Shown: positions 24,327 to 33,061 of the stretch, one piece after another
Layout of the letters: each line of letters begins with the position of its first letter
Position numbering within the stretch: the first letter of the stretch is position 1
Source: Burkholderia latens
GTDB lineage: Bacteria > Pseudomonadota > Gammaproteobacteria > Burkholderiales > Burkholderiaceae
Direction: 5' to 3'
Length of the DNA stretch: 44,688 nt
Assembly: GCF_902499045.1 (NCBI RefSeq)
Contig: NZ_CABVPL010000062.1
Location: forward strand, 1 to 44,688
Made by a program: the position numbers and the translations under genes
The notes under the pieces: model-generated
Databases searched by the model: none
Told to the model about the DNA's origin: nothing
Seen by the model: only the letters and a program-made list of their open reading frames with translations

Positions 24327-27281
24327 GTGAACCACCGCAGACTTCCATTTTTTCGAGCACGCACCGGCCGCCATATCGCGCATTCCGCGCTGATCGCGGG
24401 CGCCGTGATACCGTGGCCGCCCGTCGCGCAAGCCGCCGGCGGCCCGCAGCATGCGAACGGCGTCAAGCTCGAGGTCGCACCGGGCGATTATTCGACGACG
24501 CAAACCGGCCAATCCGTGCTGTCCGCGACCAACGGCGGGCACCTGGCGACCACCGGCAAGACCCGTGCATTTTCAACGGGCCCCGTCGCGGCCGGCGCCG
24601 CCGCATCGGGTGCCGGCTCGCGGCTCGAACTGCGCGATACGGAAATCCGCACGCGTGGCCGCAGCAGCGTCGGCATCGACGTTCGCAACGGCGCCGCCGC
24701 TTCCGCGGAACGCTCGTCGATCGATACCGATGGCGACTACGCGCACGGGGCATACGTGTACGGCGCCGGCGGCCGGCTCCGCATCTCGGACAGCGTGATC
24801 GTGACGCGCGGCAAGGAAAGTTCCGGCATCGCGGCGAACGGCGCGTCCGGCGGCACCATCGACGTCGCCGATACGCTGATCAGGACCAGCGGCCTGCACG
24901 CGACCGGCCTGTCGATCAGTTACGACGGCGTGCGCGCGACGCTGGAGCGCACCGATATCCGCACGGACGGCGACCATGCGTCCGCGTTGTATCTGCCGAA
25001 TGCCGGCGCGGTCACGTTCCGCGACTCACACCTCGAAACCGCCGGGGACGCCGCCGTCGGCATCGATACCCGCGCGGGCGCCGTTGCGCTCGCACGCACG
25101 CGCGTCGTCACGCACGGCTCCAGCGCGCACGGGCTGTACGCGTCGAAGGAGTACGCCGACACGCCTGTGATCGACGCCATCGACACGCACGTGACGACCA
25201 CCGGTGCCCGCTCCATCGGCGCGATCGCACGGCTCGGCGGCAAGATTGCGATGACGCGCGGCAGCATCGAAACCCGCGGCGAACTCGGGCGCGGCGCGAT
25301 GTCGTCCGGCACGGGCTCCGTCGCCACGCTCACCGACATGAGCGTCGACACGCAGGGCACGGACGCGGCCGCACTGTATGCAAGCGCCGGAGGCAGGATC
25401 GACCTGGTACGCGCAGACGCGCGCACGGCCGGCGACCGCGCATACGCGGCAAGCGTCCACGGCGGCACGCTGACCGTCGACCGCGGCTCGCTCGTCAGCG
25501 AGCGATACGGCGCGCTCGACGCGTCCGGCGCGACGATCGCACTGCGCAACGGCACGCGCGCCATCGGCGGCAACGGCACGCTGCTGTCCGTCGATGCGCA
25601 GTCGGGCGCACCCGTGCGGCTGACGCTCGGCACAGGCTCGCACGCCGACGGCGACATCGTGAACCAGCCCGCCAGCGTCGCCGGCCCGACGCCTGCGGTG
25701 ACTGACGTTGCCTTGTCCGGTGCGTCCGCGTGGACCGGCGCGACCGATGCGGTGCGCGCGTTGTCGCTGGACGCGAACAGCGGCTGGACCGTCACCGCGA
25801 ACTCGTCGGTCGGCTCGCTCGCGCTGAACGACTCGACGATCGCATTCGCCGACCCGGCTGCCGGCGCGCCCGTGACGCCGCGCACGCTCGTCGTGACGGG
25901 CGACTACGCCGCCCGCAACGGCAAGCTGATTCTCCATACGACGCTGCAGGACGACGCATCACCCACCGACCGGCTCGTGATCGACGGCGGCCATGCATCG
26001 GGCGACACCGGTATCGTCGTCAAGCGCACGGGCGGCGACGGTGCGCGGACGACCATCGGCATCCCGCTCGTCGAAACGCGCAATGGCGGCACGACCGACG
26101 CGGCGGCATTCACGCTCGATCCGGGATCGGACGGCTACCGCACCGGCTTCGGCACGTTGTCCGCGGGCGGCTACGACTACATGCTCGAGCGCGGCGGCCA
26201 GGGCGGCCGGGAAGACGACTGGTATCTCGTTTCCGCGGCGAAACCCGAACCGCCGCAGCCGCCGGGCCCGGTGAACCCGGACCCGCCGATCGAACCCGAA
26301 ACCACGCCGCCTGCACGCACGGTGGCCCCCGAGCCCGACGCCTATCTGGCGAACGCGGATGCAGCATCGACGATGGCGGTTCACACGCTGCACCAGCGCG
26401 ACGATCGCTCGCTGCGCGCCGGAGCGGCCGGCCCGCTCGACGGTGCGGTCTGGCTGCGCGCCGAAGGTCAAATGACGTCGATGTCGGGCGGCAACCGCAG
26501 CGTGTCGGGCAACGGCCGGCTGATTCATGCGGGCGCCGATCTGCTCCGCTTCGACGACGGCCGCGGCGGCACCGTGCGCGTCGGCGCAATGGGGATGTAC
26601 GGCAGCCGGACGAACTGGTCGACACGTCCGCTGTGGAATCCGCTCGAGGGCCGCGTGACGAACGCCACAGCGCGCGGCAGCGTGGCCGGCTACAACGTCG
26701 GCGTGTACGGTACCTGGTACGGCAACCGCGACATCCTGTCCGGCCCGTACGTCGATGCATGGTTCATGTACGGCGCGTATGCGAACAGCGTCGGCGGCAG
26801 CCTCGCAGCCGATTCCTACCGGTCGCGCACCGTGACCGGCTCGATCGAAACCGGCTATTCGCTCCGGTTCTACGAGCGCGGCGACACGCGGTTCTTCGTC
26901 GAGCCGGAAGCGCAACTCGTCGTGTCCGACTATCGCGCCGACGCGCATCGCACCGCCGGCGGCCGTCTCGACGGCCAGGGCGCCACCGACGTGCTCACGC
27001 GGCTCGGCGTGCGCGTGCACGGCGTGACCGCGATGTCGCACGGCCGCGAACTTCGGCCGTTCATCGAAGCGAACTGGTGGCACGGCCCCGGCTCGCGCAC
27101 GCTGACGCTCGACCGCAACGCGTTCTCGTTCAGCGTGCCGCGCGATCGGGCCGCCGTGCGCATCGGGGCGACCGGGCAGCTGGGCCGGCAGTTCTCGATT
27201 TCGGCAAGCGTCGGCGTCGAAGGGAATCTGTCCGACTACTCGGTGGTGACCGGCCAGCTGTCGGCGAAATACCGCTGGTGA
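24327..27281 (+). CDS. Autotransporter (type V secretion) with pertactin-like passenger, 984 aa
   Basis: Classical autotransporter. Signal peptide to about 36 (HIAHSALIAGAVIPWPPVAQA), then a passenger of about 600 residues made of degenerate beta-helix turns (repeated S-x-I-x-T-x-G-x-x-A-x-G patterns, for example RGRSSVGIDVRNG and TDGDHASALYLPN). A Pro-rich linker (about 641-662, EPPQPPGPVNPDPP) follows, and then a C-terminal barrel of about 290 residues (VWLRAEGQMTSMSGG through GQLSAKYRW with terminal aromatic Trp). The start is GTG 24327 with AGGGG 7 nt upstream; readings from 24000 or 24216 have no site. No RGD motif or subtilisin/serine-protease motif is visible, so it is probably an adhesin or surface-display protein. 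Substrate and target are unknown. Confidence 0.93.
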   Translation: MNHRRLPFFRARTGRHIAHSALIAGAVIPWPPVAQAAGGPQHANGVKLEVAPGDYSTTQTGQSVLSATNGGHLATTGKTRAFSTGPVAAGAAASGAGSRLELRDTEIRTRGRSSVGIDVRNGAAASAERSSIDTDGDYAHGAYVYGAGGRLRISDSVIVTRGKESSGIAANGASGGTIDVADTLIRTSGLHATGLSISYDGVRATLERTDIRTDGDHASALYLPNAGAVTFRDSHLETAGDAAVGIDTRAGAVALARTRVVTHGSSAHGLYASKEYADTPVIDAIDTHVTTTGARSIGAIARLGGKIAMTRGSIETRGELGRGAMSSGTGSVATLTDMSVDTQGTDAAALYASAGGRIDLVRADARTAGDRAYAASVHGGTLTVDRGSLVSERYGALDASGATIALRNGTRAIGGNGTLLSVDAQSGAPVRLTLGTGSHADGDIVNQPASVAGPTPAVTDVALSGASAWTGATDAVRALSLDANSGWTVTANSSVGSLALNDSTIAFADPAAGAPVTPRTLVVTGDYAARNGKLILHTTLQDDASPTDRLVIDGGHASGDTGIVVKRTGGDGARTTIGIPLVETRNGGTTDAAAFTLDPGSDGYRTGFGTLSAGGYDYMLERGGQGGREDDWYLVSAAKPEPPQPPGPVNPDPPIEPETTPPARTVAPEPDAYLANADAASTMAVHTLHQRDDRSLRAGAAGPLDGAVWLRAEGQMTSMSGGNRSVSGNGRLIHAGADLLRFDDGRGGTVRVGAMGMYGSRTNWSTRPLWNPLEGRVTNATARGSVAGYNVGVYGTWYGNRDILSGPYVDAWFMYGAYANSVGGSLAADSYRSRTVTGSIETGYSLRFYERGDTRFFVEPEAQLVVSDYRADAHRTAGGRLDGQGATDVLTRLGVRVHGVTAMSHGRELRPFIEANWWHGPGSRTLTLDRNAFSFSVPRDRAAVRIGATGQLGRQFSISASVGVEGNLSDYSVVTGQLSAKYRW

Positions 27282-27547
27282 CGCCAGCGGCGCCCGCAGC
27301 CGCCGAGCGTGAAATCCTCCGCTGGCGGAATTCCGCTATACTTTGCCGACTGCCGCCCGGATGGCGGCAGGTCGGAAGCGCGCCGATTTGCTGACTCGAT
27401 TGCGGGCGCGCGAACCGGCCGGGGCGTTGATGTTGCGTTCGTCCCGGCGGTTCACTACAAATGCGGCTAAAGAGGTCGTCAGCCGCGCACCTTCGCCTCC
27501 GCGCATCGCCGACACCGTTTAGCCGCCCAGTCATCAAGGCGGAACGA
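27282..27547 (+). promoter_or_regulatory. metX promoter and structured leader
   Basis: A TATACT (27337-27342) is a good -10 candidate; no clean -35 is at the right distance. Just after the predicted start is a strong hairpin, CTGCCGCC/GGCGGCAG (27350-27357 and 27363-27370), which extends with one bulge to 12 bp. Further on, GCGGCTAAA (27463-27471) can pair with TTTAGCCGC (27518-27526) over 46 nt, or alternatively its first six bases with AGCCGC at 27481-27486. The second arm ends 21 nt before the metX start. I see no match to a riboswitch class that I know. Confidence 0.5.
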
Positions 27548-28693
27548 ATGGAATCGATCGGCATCGTCGCTCCACAGACCATGCACTTCGCCGAACCGCT
27601 GCGCTTGCAAAGCGGCAGCGTGCTCGGCAACTATCAGCTCGTCGTCGAGACGTACGGCGAACTCAATGCCGCGCGCTCGAACGCGGTGCTCGTCTGCCAC
27701 GCGCTGAACGCGTCGCATCACGTCGCCGGCGTCTACGCGGACGATCCGCGCAGCACCGGCTGGTGGGACAACATGGTCGGCCCCGGCAAGCCGCTCGACA
27801 CGAACCGCTTCTTCGTGATCGGCGTGAACAACCTGGGCTCGTGCTTCGGCTCGACCGGCCCGATGAGCATCGATCCGTCCACAGGCAAGCCGTACGGCGC
27901 AAAGTTTCCGGTAGTCACCGTCGAGGACTGGGTGCATGCGCAGGCGCGCGTCGCCGACGCGTTCGGCATCGAGCGCTTCGCGGCCGTGATGGGCGGCAGC
28001 CTCGGCGGGATGCAGGCGCTCGCGTGGAGCCTGATGTACCCGGAGCGCGTCGCGCACTGCATCGACATCGCATCGACGCCCAAGCTGTCCGCGCAGAACA
28101 TCGCGTTCAACGAGGTTGCGCGCTCGGCGATCCTGTCCGATCCCGACTTCCACGGCGGCGACTATTACGCGCACGGCGTGAAGCCGAAGCGCGGCCTGCG
28201 CGTCGCGCGGATGATCGGCCACATCACGTACCTGTCCGACGACGACATGGCCGAGAAGTTCGGCCGCGCGCTGCGCCGCGCGGACGGCGCGCTCGATGCG
28301 TACAACTTCAGCTTCGACGTCGAGTTCGAGGTCGAGTCGTACCTGCGCTACCAGGGCGACAAGTTCGCCGACTACTTCGACGCGAACACGTACCTGCTGA
28401 TCACGCGTGCGCTCGACTACTTCGATCCGGCGAAAGCTTTCGACGGCAACCTGACGGCCGCGCTCGCGCACACGCAGGCGAAATACCTGATCGCGAGCTT
28501 CTCGACCGACTGGCGCTTCGCGCCGGCGCGCTCGCGCGAGATCGTGAAGGCGCTGCTCGACAACAAGCGCACGGTGAGCTACGCGGAGATCGACGCGCCG
28601 CACGGCCACGACGCATTCCTGCTCGACGACGCGCGCTATCACAACCTGATCCGCGCCTATTACGAACGCATCGCCAGCGAGGTGGGCGCATGA
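27548..28693 (+). CDS. metX: Homoserine O-acyltransferase MetX (probably succinyl-CoA specific), 381 aa
   Basis: MetX acylates L-homoserine at the start of methionine synthesis. In Burkholderia the enzyme is reported to use succinyl-CoA (MetXS), and I infer the same here. The alpha/beta-hydrolase fold carries the nucleophile elbow GGSLGG with Ser151, Asp321 (STDWRF) and His354 (HGHDAF) as the triad. [14 protein letters not shown] and [14 protein letters not shown] are family hallmarks. ATG 27548 has AAGGCGGA 5 nt upstream, so the earlier ATG at 27461 is unlikely. It overlaps metW by 4 bp (ATGA), the usual metXW arrangement. Confidence 0.97.
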   Translation: MESIGIVAPQTMHFAEPLRLQSGSVLGNYQLVVETYGELNAARSNAVLVCHALNASHHVAGVYADDPRSTGWWDNMVGPGKPLDTNRFFVIGVNNLGSCFGSTGPMSIDPSTGKPYGAKFPVVTVEDWVHAQARVADAFGIERFAAVMGGSLGGMQALAWSLMYPERVAHCIDIASTPKLSAQNIAFNEVARSAILSDPDFHGGDYYAHGVKPKRGLRVARMIGHITYLSDDDMAEKFGRALRRADGALDAYNFSFDVEFEVESYLRYQGDKFADYFDANTYLLITRALDYFDPAKAFDGNLTAALAHTQAKYLIASFSTDWRFAPARSREIVKALLDNKRTVSYAEIDAPHGHDAFLLDDARYHNLIRAYYERIASEVGA

Positions 28694-29298
28694 ACCAGCA
28701 AGCGCTGAATTCCCTTTCCGCACGCGCGGACTTCCGTGCCATTGCCCGCTGGGTCGAACCGCGCGCGACCGTGCTCGACCTCGGCTGCGGCGACGGCTCG
28801 CTGCTGTCGCTGCTGATGGAAGAACTCGACGTGACCGGCTACGGGATCGAGCTGAACGACGCGGGCGTGCTCGCGAGCGCGAAGAACGGGATCAACGTGA
28901 TCCAGCAGAACCTCGAGGATGGGCTGCGCCTGTTCGAGGATCACAGCTTCGATTTCGCGATCCTGTCGCAAACGCTTCAGACGATCCACCAGACGGCCGC
29001 GATCCTGCGCGAAACCGCGCGCGTCGGGCGCGAGTGCATCGTGTCGTTCCCGAACTTCGGCTACTGGGCGCACCGGCTGTCGGTGCTGCGCGGCCGGATG
29101 CCGGTGTCGAAGTCGCTGCCTTACCAGTGGCACAACACGCCGAACGTCCGCGTGCTGACGATCAAGGATTTCGAGGCGCTCGCGCCGGAAGTCGGCGTGA
29201 CGATCCTCGACCGCATCGTGCTGCACGAAGGGCAGCCGATTCGATGGGGAGCGAACTGGCGTGGTAGTCTTGCTGTCTACCGCGTCAAGCGCAGCTGA
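28690..29298 (+). CDS. metW: MetW, methyltransferase-fold partner of MetX, 202 aa
   Basis: Class I SAM-dependent methyltransferase fold: motif I is [12 protein letters not shown] at about 28-39, followed by GYGIELND and the post-I region [11 protein letters not shown]. MetW is found next to metX in many proteobacteria and is needed for, or stimulates, homoserine acylation. It starts inside the metX stop codon (ATGA), so the two are probably translated together. The length is normal for the family. Confidence 0.96.
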   Translation: MNQQALNSLSARADFRAIARWVEPRATVLDLGCGDGSLLSLLMEELDVTGYGIELNDAGVLASAKNGINVIQQNLEDGLRLFEDHSFDFAILSQTLQTIHQTAAILRETARVGRECIVSFPNFGYWAHRLSVLRGRMPVSKSLPYQWHNTPNVRVLTIKDFEALAPEVGVTILDRIVLHEGQPIRWGANWRGSLAVYRVKRS

Positions 29299-29412
29299 GC
29301 CGGGGCCGTTGACGGATGATCCGGCCCACACACGCGTGTGGCCGCCCGCCTGCGCCATCCCGCGCCGCCTGCGCTGCCGCCGCAATCCGTCAACGCTACC
29401 CAGTTCCTGTCC

Positions 29413-30834
29413 ATGTCGAAAACGCCACACGAGGCGCCCGCACTCACCGCTCACGAGGATCACCCCGGCTGGCGCGCCTATCTGAACACGCACATGCTGA
29501 TCTGCGTGTTCCTGGGCTTCACGTCCGGGCTGCCGCTCTTCACGCTCGTCTACCTCGTGCAGGCATGGCTGCGCTCCGAGGGCGTGAACCTGAAGGAAAT
29601 CGGCCTGTTCGCGCTGATCCAGTTCCCGTATACGTGGAAGTTCCTGTGGGCGCCGCTGATGGACCGCTACATCCCGCGCCTGCCCGGCTGGCGGCCGGGC
29701 CGCCGGCGCGGCTGGCTGCTGCTCACGCAGGTGCTGGTCGCCGGTGCGATCGCCGCGCTCGGCTTCGTGTCGCCGCGCGACTCGATCTGGACGGTCGCCG
29801 CGCTCACGACGCTCGTCGCGTTCTTCGGCGCGAGCGCCGACATCGTGATCGACGCGTATCGCCGCGAACTGCTGCGCGACACCGAGCAGGGCCTCGGCAA
29901 CGCGGTGCACGTGAACGCGTACAAGCTCGCCGCGCTGATCCCCGGCTCGCTCGCGCTGATCCTGTCCGACCACCTGCCGTGGGACGCCGTGTTCGCGATC
30001 ACCGGCGCGTTCATGCTGCCGGGCATCCTGATGACGCTCGTCGTGCGCGAACCCGAAGTGGTCGGCGCGCCGCCGCGCAACCTGCGCGACGCGATCGTGC
30101 TGCCGTTCCGCGAATTCATCCAGCGCGACGGCTGGGCCGGCGCGCTGCTCGTCATCGCATTCATCTTCCTGTTCAAGATCGGCGACACGATGGCGACCAC
30201 GCTGTCGACGTCGTTCTTCCTCGACATCGGCTTCAGCCGCACCGAGATCGGCATCGTCGCGAAAACCACCGCGCTCGTCGCGAGCGTCGCGGGCGGCATC
30301 ATCGGCGGCGTGTGGCTCGTGAAGATCGGGATCGGCCGCGGGCTGTGGATCTTCGGCGCACTGCAAATGGTGTCGACGCTCGGCTTCGCATGGCTCGCCC
30401 ATCTCGGCCCCGGCTCGCCGGTGCTCGCATTGCTGTACGACTTCACGGTGTCGACGAGCCACGCGATCGCGGCCGGACTGTCGGTGTTCGGCATCGCGGT
30501 CGCGCCGCAGTTCAGCCCCATGACGGTCGCGCTCGCGATCGTCTACGGCTTCGAAACGTTCACGACCGGCCTGACGATGGCCGCGTTCGTCGCGTATATC
30601 GCGAGCACGACCGATCCGCGCTACACGGCCACGCAATTCGCGCTGTTCACGAGCCTCGCGTCGGTGCCGCGCACGCTCGCGTCGGCCGCGAGCGGCTTCA
30701 TCGTCGCGAAGATCGGCTGGTTCGACTACTTCATCGTGTGCACCGCGCTCGCGATCCCCGGCATGCTGCTGCTATTCAAGATCGCGCCGTGGAACGGTGT
30801 CGCGCGCAATGGCGAGGCCAGCCGTGCGCAGTGA
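29413..30834 (+). CDS. ampG: AmpG muropeptide permease (MFS), 473 aa
   Basis: AmpG imports anhydro-muropeptides for peptidoglycan recycling and feeds the signal for AmpR/AmpC beta-lactamase control. The protein has about 12 hydrophobic segments and the family motifs LGFTSGLPLF, FPYTWKFLWAPLMDRY with RRRGWLLLTQ, and ADIVIDAYRREL (compare the 'D..IDAYR..LL' motif of AmpG). ATG 29413 is chosen because the sequence upstream to GTG 29338 is not AmpG-like; no strong ribosome site is seen. It lies 115 bp after metW and overlaps the next gene by 26 bp. No ampR or ampC is in the window. Confidence 0.93.
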   Translation: MSKTPHEAPALTAHEDHPGWRAYLNTHMLICVFLGFTSGLPLFTLVYLVQAWLRSEGVNLKEIGLFALIQFPYTWKFLWAPLMDRYIPRLPGWRPGRRRGWLLLTQVLVAGAIAALGFVSPRDSIWTVAALTTLVAFFGASADIVIDAYRRELLRDTEQGLGNAVHVNAYKLAALIPGSLALILSDHLPWDAVFAITGAFMLPGILMTLVVREPEVVGAPPRNLRDAIVLPFREFIQRDGWAGALLVIAFIFLFKIGDTMATTLSTSFFLDIGFSRTEIGIVAKTTALVASVAGGIIGGVWLVKIGIGRGLWIFGALQMVSTLGFAWLAHLGPGSPVLALLYDFTVSTSHAIAAGLSVFGIAVAPQFSPMTVALAIVYGFETFTTGLTMAAFVAYIASTTDPRYTATQFALFTSLASVPRTLASAASGFIVAKIGWFDYFIVCTALAIPGMLLLFKIAPWNGVARNGEASRAQ

Positions 30835-31861
30835 TCGGCCGCATCGGCTGACACGCGCCGCCGTCGCGCTGAGCGTCGGGATCGCGACGCTCGTCATCGC
30901 GGCGAGCGCACATGCGTCGTCCGACGCGAGCGGCACGACGACCGGCTCCGCACCGGCCGTGCCGCCTACGCCGTCGGCCGCCGTTCCGCAGTCGGCTGCC
31001 GAAGCCGCGCAGCCGACTGGCGGGGCCGTGTCCGCAAAAGCCTATACGCCGGCGTCGCAACAGGTCCGCTACGGCAATGCGATCGCGTTCCGCACGCTGA
31101 TCCCGTCGCCGCTGCTCGAGCAGCTGACCGCGAGCGAATACGCGCAGATCGTGCAGACGGCCACCGAAAGCGACCGCCTGCTGCCCGCGAACCAGCCGCG
31201 CGTGAAGCGGCTGCGCACGATCGTGATGAAGCTCGCACCGTATTCGGTGAAGTGGAACGATCGCGTGAAGAGCTGGGCGTGGGACGTCAACGCGATCCGC
31301 TCGCGCGACATCCGCGTCACGTGCCTGCCGGGCGGCAAGGTGCTGGTATACGGCGGGCTGCTCGATCGCGTCCGGCTGAACGACGACGAGCTCGGCGTGC
31401 TGCTCGCGCACGGCATCGCGCATGCGCTGCGCGAACACGCGCGCAGCAATTTCAGCGTGGCGTCGCAGACTTCGTTGCGCGCGGCTACGCTGCCGCCGCT
31501 GTTCGGCGTCGGCGATCCGCTGCCGCAGGCGCTGAACCTCGGGGCGCGCCTGCAGACGCTGCGCTACGACCCGACCGACGAAACCGAAGCCGACGTGATC
31601 GGCGGCGACATCGCCGCGCGCGCCGGCTTCGACCCGCGTGCGGCGATCACGCTGTGGGACAAGCTCGCGGCGGCCACGCGCGCGAACAAGACGTCGGGCT
31701 TCATCTACATGCATCCGTACGGCGCGACGCGGCGGCAGGATCTGCTGAACCGCCTGCCGGACCTGATGCCGCTGTATGCGAAAGCGATCGGCAAGCGGGT
31801 CGACACGCTGCCCGACTACGCGGGCATCAGCGCGCAACGGCGCAAGATCGTGCGGCGCTGA
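30809..31861 (+). CDS. Periplasmic M48-family peptidase homologue lacking the catalytic Glu, 350 aa
   Basis: Exported protein: basic N-terminus, hydrophobic core AAVALSVGIATLVIAASAHA, cleavage near residue 34, then an Ala/Pro/Ser-rich linker. The M48 core includes VNAIRSRDIRVTCLPGGKVLVYGGLLDRV and the metal-binding pair of His in LLAHGIAHALREHAR. In M48 enzymes this reads HExxH; here the second residue is Gly (codon GGC), so the usual general base is missing. The third ligand region DETEADVIGGDIAARAGFDP is intact. It overlaps ampG by 26 bp. The start could also be GTG 30797, four codons earlier. It may be an inactive, structural or chaperone-like member of the family. Confidence 0.88.
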   Translation: MARPAVRSDRPHRLTRAAVALSVGIATLVIAASAHASSDASGTTTGSAPAVPPTPSAAVPQSAAEAAQPTGGAVSAKAYTPASQQVRYGNAIAFRTLIPSPLLEQLTASEYAQIVQTATESDRLLPANQPRVKRLRTIVMKLAPYSVKWNDRVKSWAWDVNAIRSRDIRVTCLPGGKVLVYGGLLDRVRLNDDELGVLLAHGIAHALREHARSNFSVASQTSLRAATLPPLFGVGDPLPQALNLGARLQTLRYDPTDETEADVIGGDIAARAGFDPRAAITLWDKLAAATRANKTSGFIYMHPYGATRRQDLLNRLPDLMPLYAKAIGKRVDTLPDYAGISAQRRKIVRR

Positions 31862-31887
31862 GCGTCGCAGCCCGCACCGTCGCCGGC

Positions 31888-32832
31888 CTACGCGCCGACC
31901 GGCGAATCGACCGGCCGCGTGCCGTTCTCACGCATCGAGCGCACTTCATCGCCAGGGCTGCGGCCGAACAGCCGCTTGAACTCGCGGCTGAACTGCGACG
32001 CGCTCGCATAGCCGACCCGCGCGGCGGCCGCGCCCGCACCGACACCGTCCTGCACCATCATCAGCCGCGCCTGATGCAGGCGCGCGGCCTTCACGTATTG
32101 CATCGGCGACGTCGCCGTCACGTGCTTGAACTGCGCGTGAAACACCGCGACGCTCATCCCGGCCTCGCGCGCGAGCGTCTCGACGTCGAGATCGGCCTTC
32201 AGGTCCGCATGGATGCGCCGCAGCGCCTTCGCGATGCGGCCGAAATGATGCTGCTGGACGAGCGCCGCGCGAATCGCGTCGCCCTGCGCGCCGGTCAGCA
32301 CGCGGTACGCGATCTCGCGCATGATCGCGGGCCCGAGCACGCGCGTGTCGTGCGGCGACGCGAGCGCCTCGAGCAGGCGCACCACCGCGTCGGCGAGCGG
32401 CGCATCGAGCGGCGTCGAATAGACGCCGTGCGGCTCGCTGACCGCGGCGCCGAGCGTCTCGTCGAGCAGGATCGCGAGCTCCGCGATCACCGCGAGATCG
32501 ACGCGGATCGAGATCGCGAGAAACGGCTCGTCCATGCTCGCGAAGGTTTCGCACTCGAACGGCAGCGGCACCGACAGCACCAGATACTGCTGCGCGTCGT
32601 AGACGAACGAGCGGTCGCCGAGATAACCGAGCTTGCGGCCCTGGCACACGACGATGATGCTCGGTTCGTACAGCACCGGCATGCGCGGCGCCGGACGGCT
32701 CACGCGAATGAAGCGCACGCCGTCGAGCGCCGCGAGCGTATCGCCTTCGTTCGGCGCGAGACGCGAATGCAGCTCGATCATGCGGCGCCGCACACGGTCG
32801 CCCGAGTCGTCGAAAAGGGGCTGGAAGCTCAT
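31888..32832 (-). CDS. AraC-family transcriptional regulator, 314 aa
   Basis: N-terminal AraC-type sensor domain (family with PVLYEPSIIVVCQGRK and YLVLSVPLPFECET, residues about 40-100), followed by a C-terminal double helix-turn-helix (about 205-305; SVAVFHAQFKHVTATSPMQY and GYASASQFSREFKRLFGRSP). ATG 32832 has AGGACAGGACG upstream. An ORF extension of 79 codons to 33069 runs through the intergenic region and is not supported. It is divergent from the alcohol dehydrogenase gene, with 229 bp between, and so is the likely regulator of it. Confidence 0.92.
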   Translation of the reverse strand: MSFQPLFDDSGDRVRRRMIELHSRLAPNEGDTLAALDGVRFIRVSRPAPRMPVLYEPSIIVVCQGRKLGYLGDRSFVYDAQQYLVLSVPLPFECETFASMDEPFLAISIRVDLAVIAELAILLDETLGAAVSEPHGVYSTPLDAPLADAVVRLLEALASPHDTRVLGPAIMREIAYRVLTGAQGDAIRAALVQQHHFGRIAKALRRIHADLKADLDVETLAREAGMSVAVFHAQFKHVTATSPMQYVKAARLHQARLMMVQDGVGAGAAAARVGYASASQFSREFKRLFGRSPGDEVRSMRENGTRPVDSPVGA

Positions 32833-33061
32833 CGGCGTCGTCCTGTCCTGCAAGAGAATCTGGCTCGCAATGTAGCACCTTGAAAGCGTTTTGACGGCCG
32901 TTCGCGCGCAATTCGAGAGGAATAGGCAAATCTTCGAGATGTTCGTGTATTTCGCCCCGGCGGCTCGCTCCTTACGATGGGCACCTGTCTCGCCGCATCG
33001 CCACAAGGTGCGGCGGCAGTCTGTTTCGCCGGATGTCTTTCCCGGACAAGGAGCCCCCAGC
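32833..33061. promoter_or_regulatory. Divergent promoter region between araC-type regulator and alcohol dehydrogenase
   Basis: This 229-bp gap should contain the promoters of both genes and the regulator's binding site. A TTGACG (around 32891) is a possible -35 in the plus direction, but there is no good -10 at 16-18 bp. No clear direct repeats of an AraC-type site could be picked out by eye. Confidence 0.35.

Noticed and set aside
25730-27394. 554-codon open frame on the plus strand in another frame
   Set aside because: Arg-rich shadow of the autotransporter beta-barrel region.
27282-27547. Known SAM riboswitch upstream of metX
   Set aside because: No match by eye to SAM-I, SAM-II or SAH cores, although the leader is structured.
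28660-30636. 658-codon open frame on the minus strand
   Set aside because: Opposite metW and ampG; Arg/His/Asp-rich shadow.
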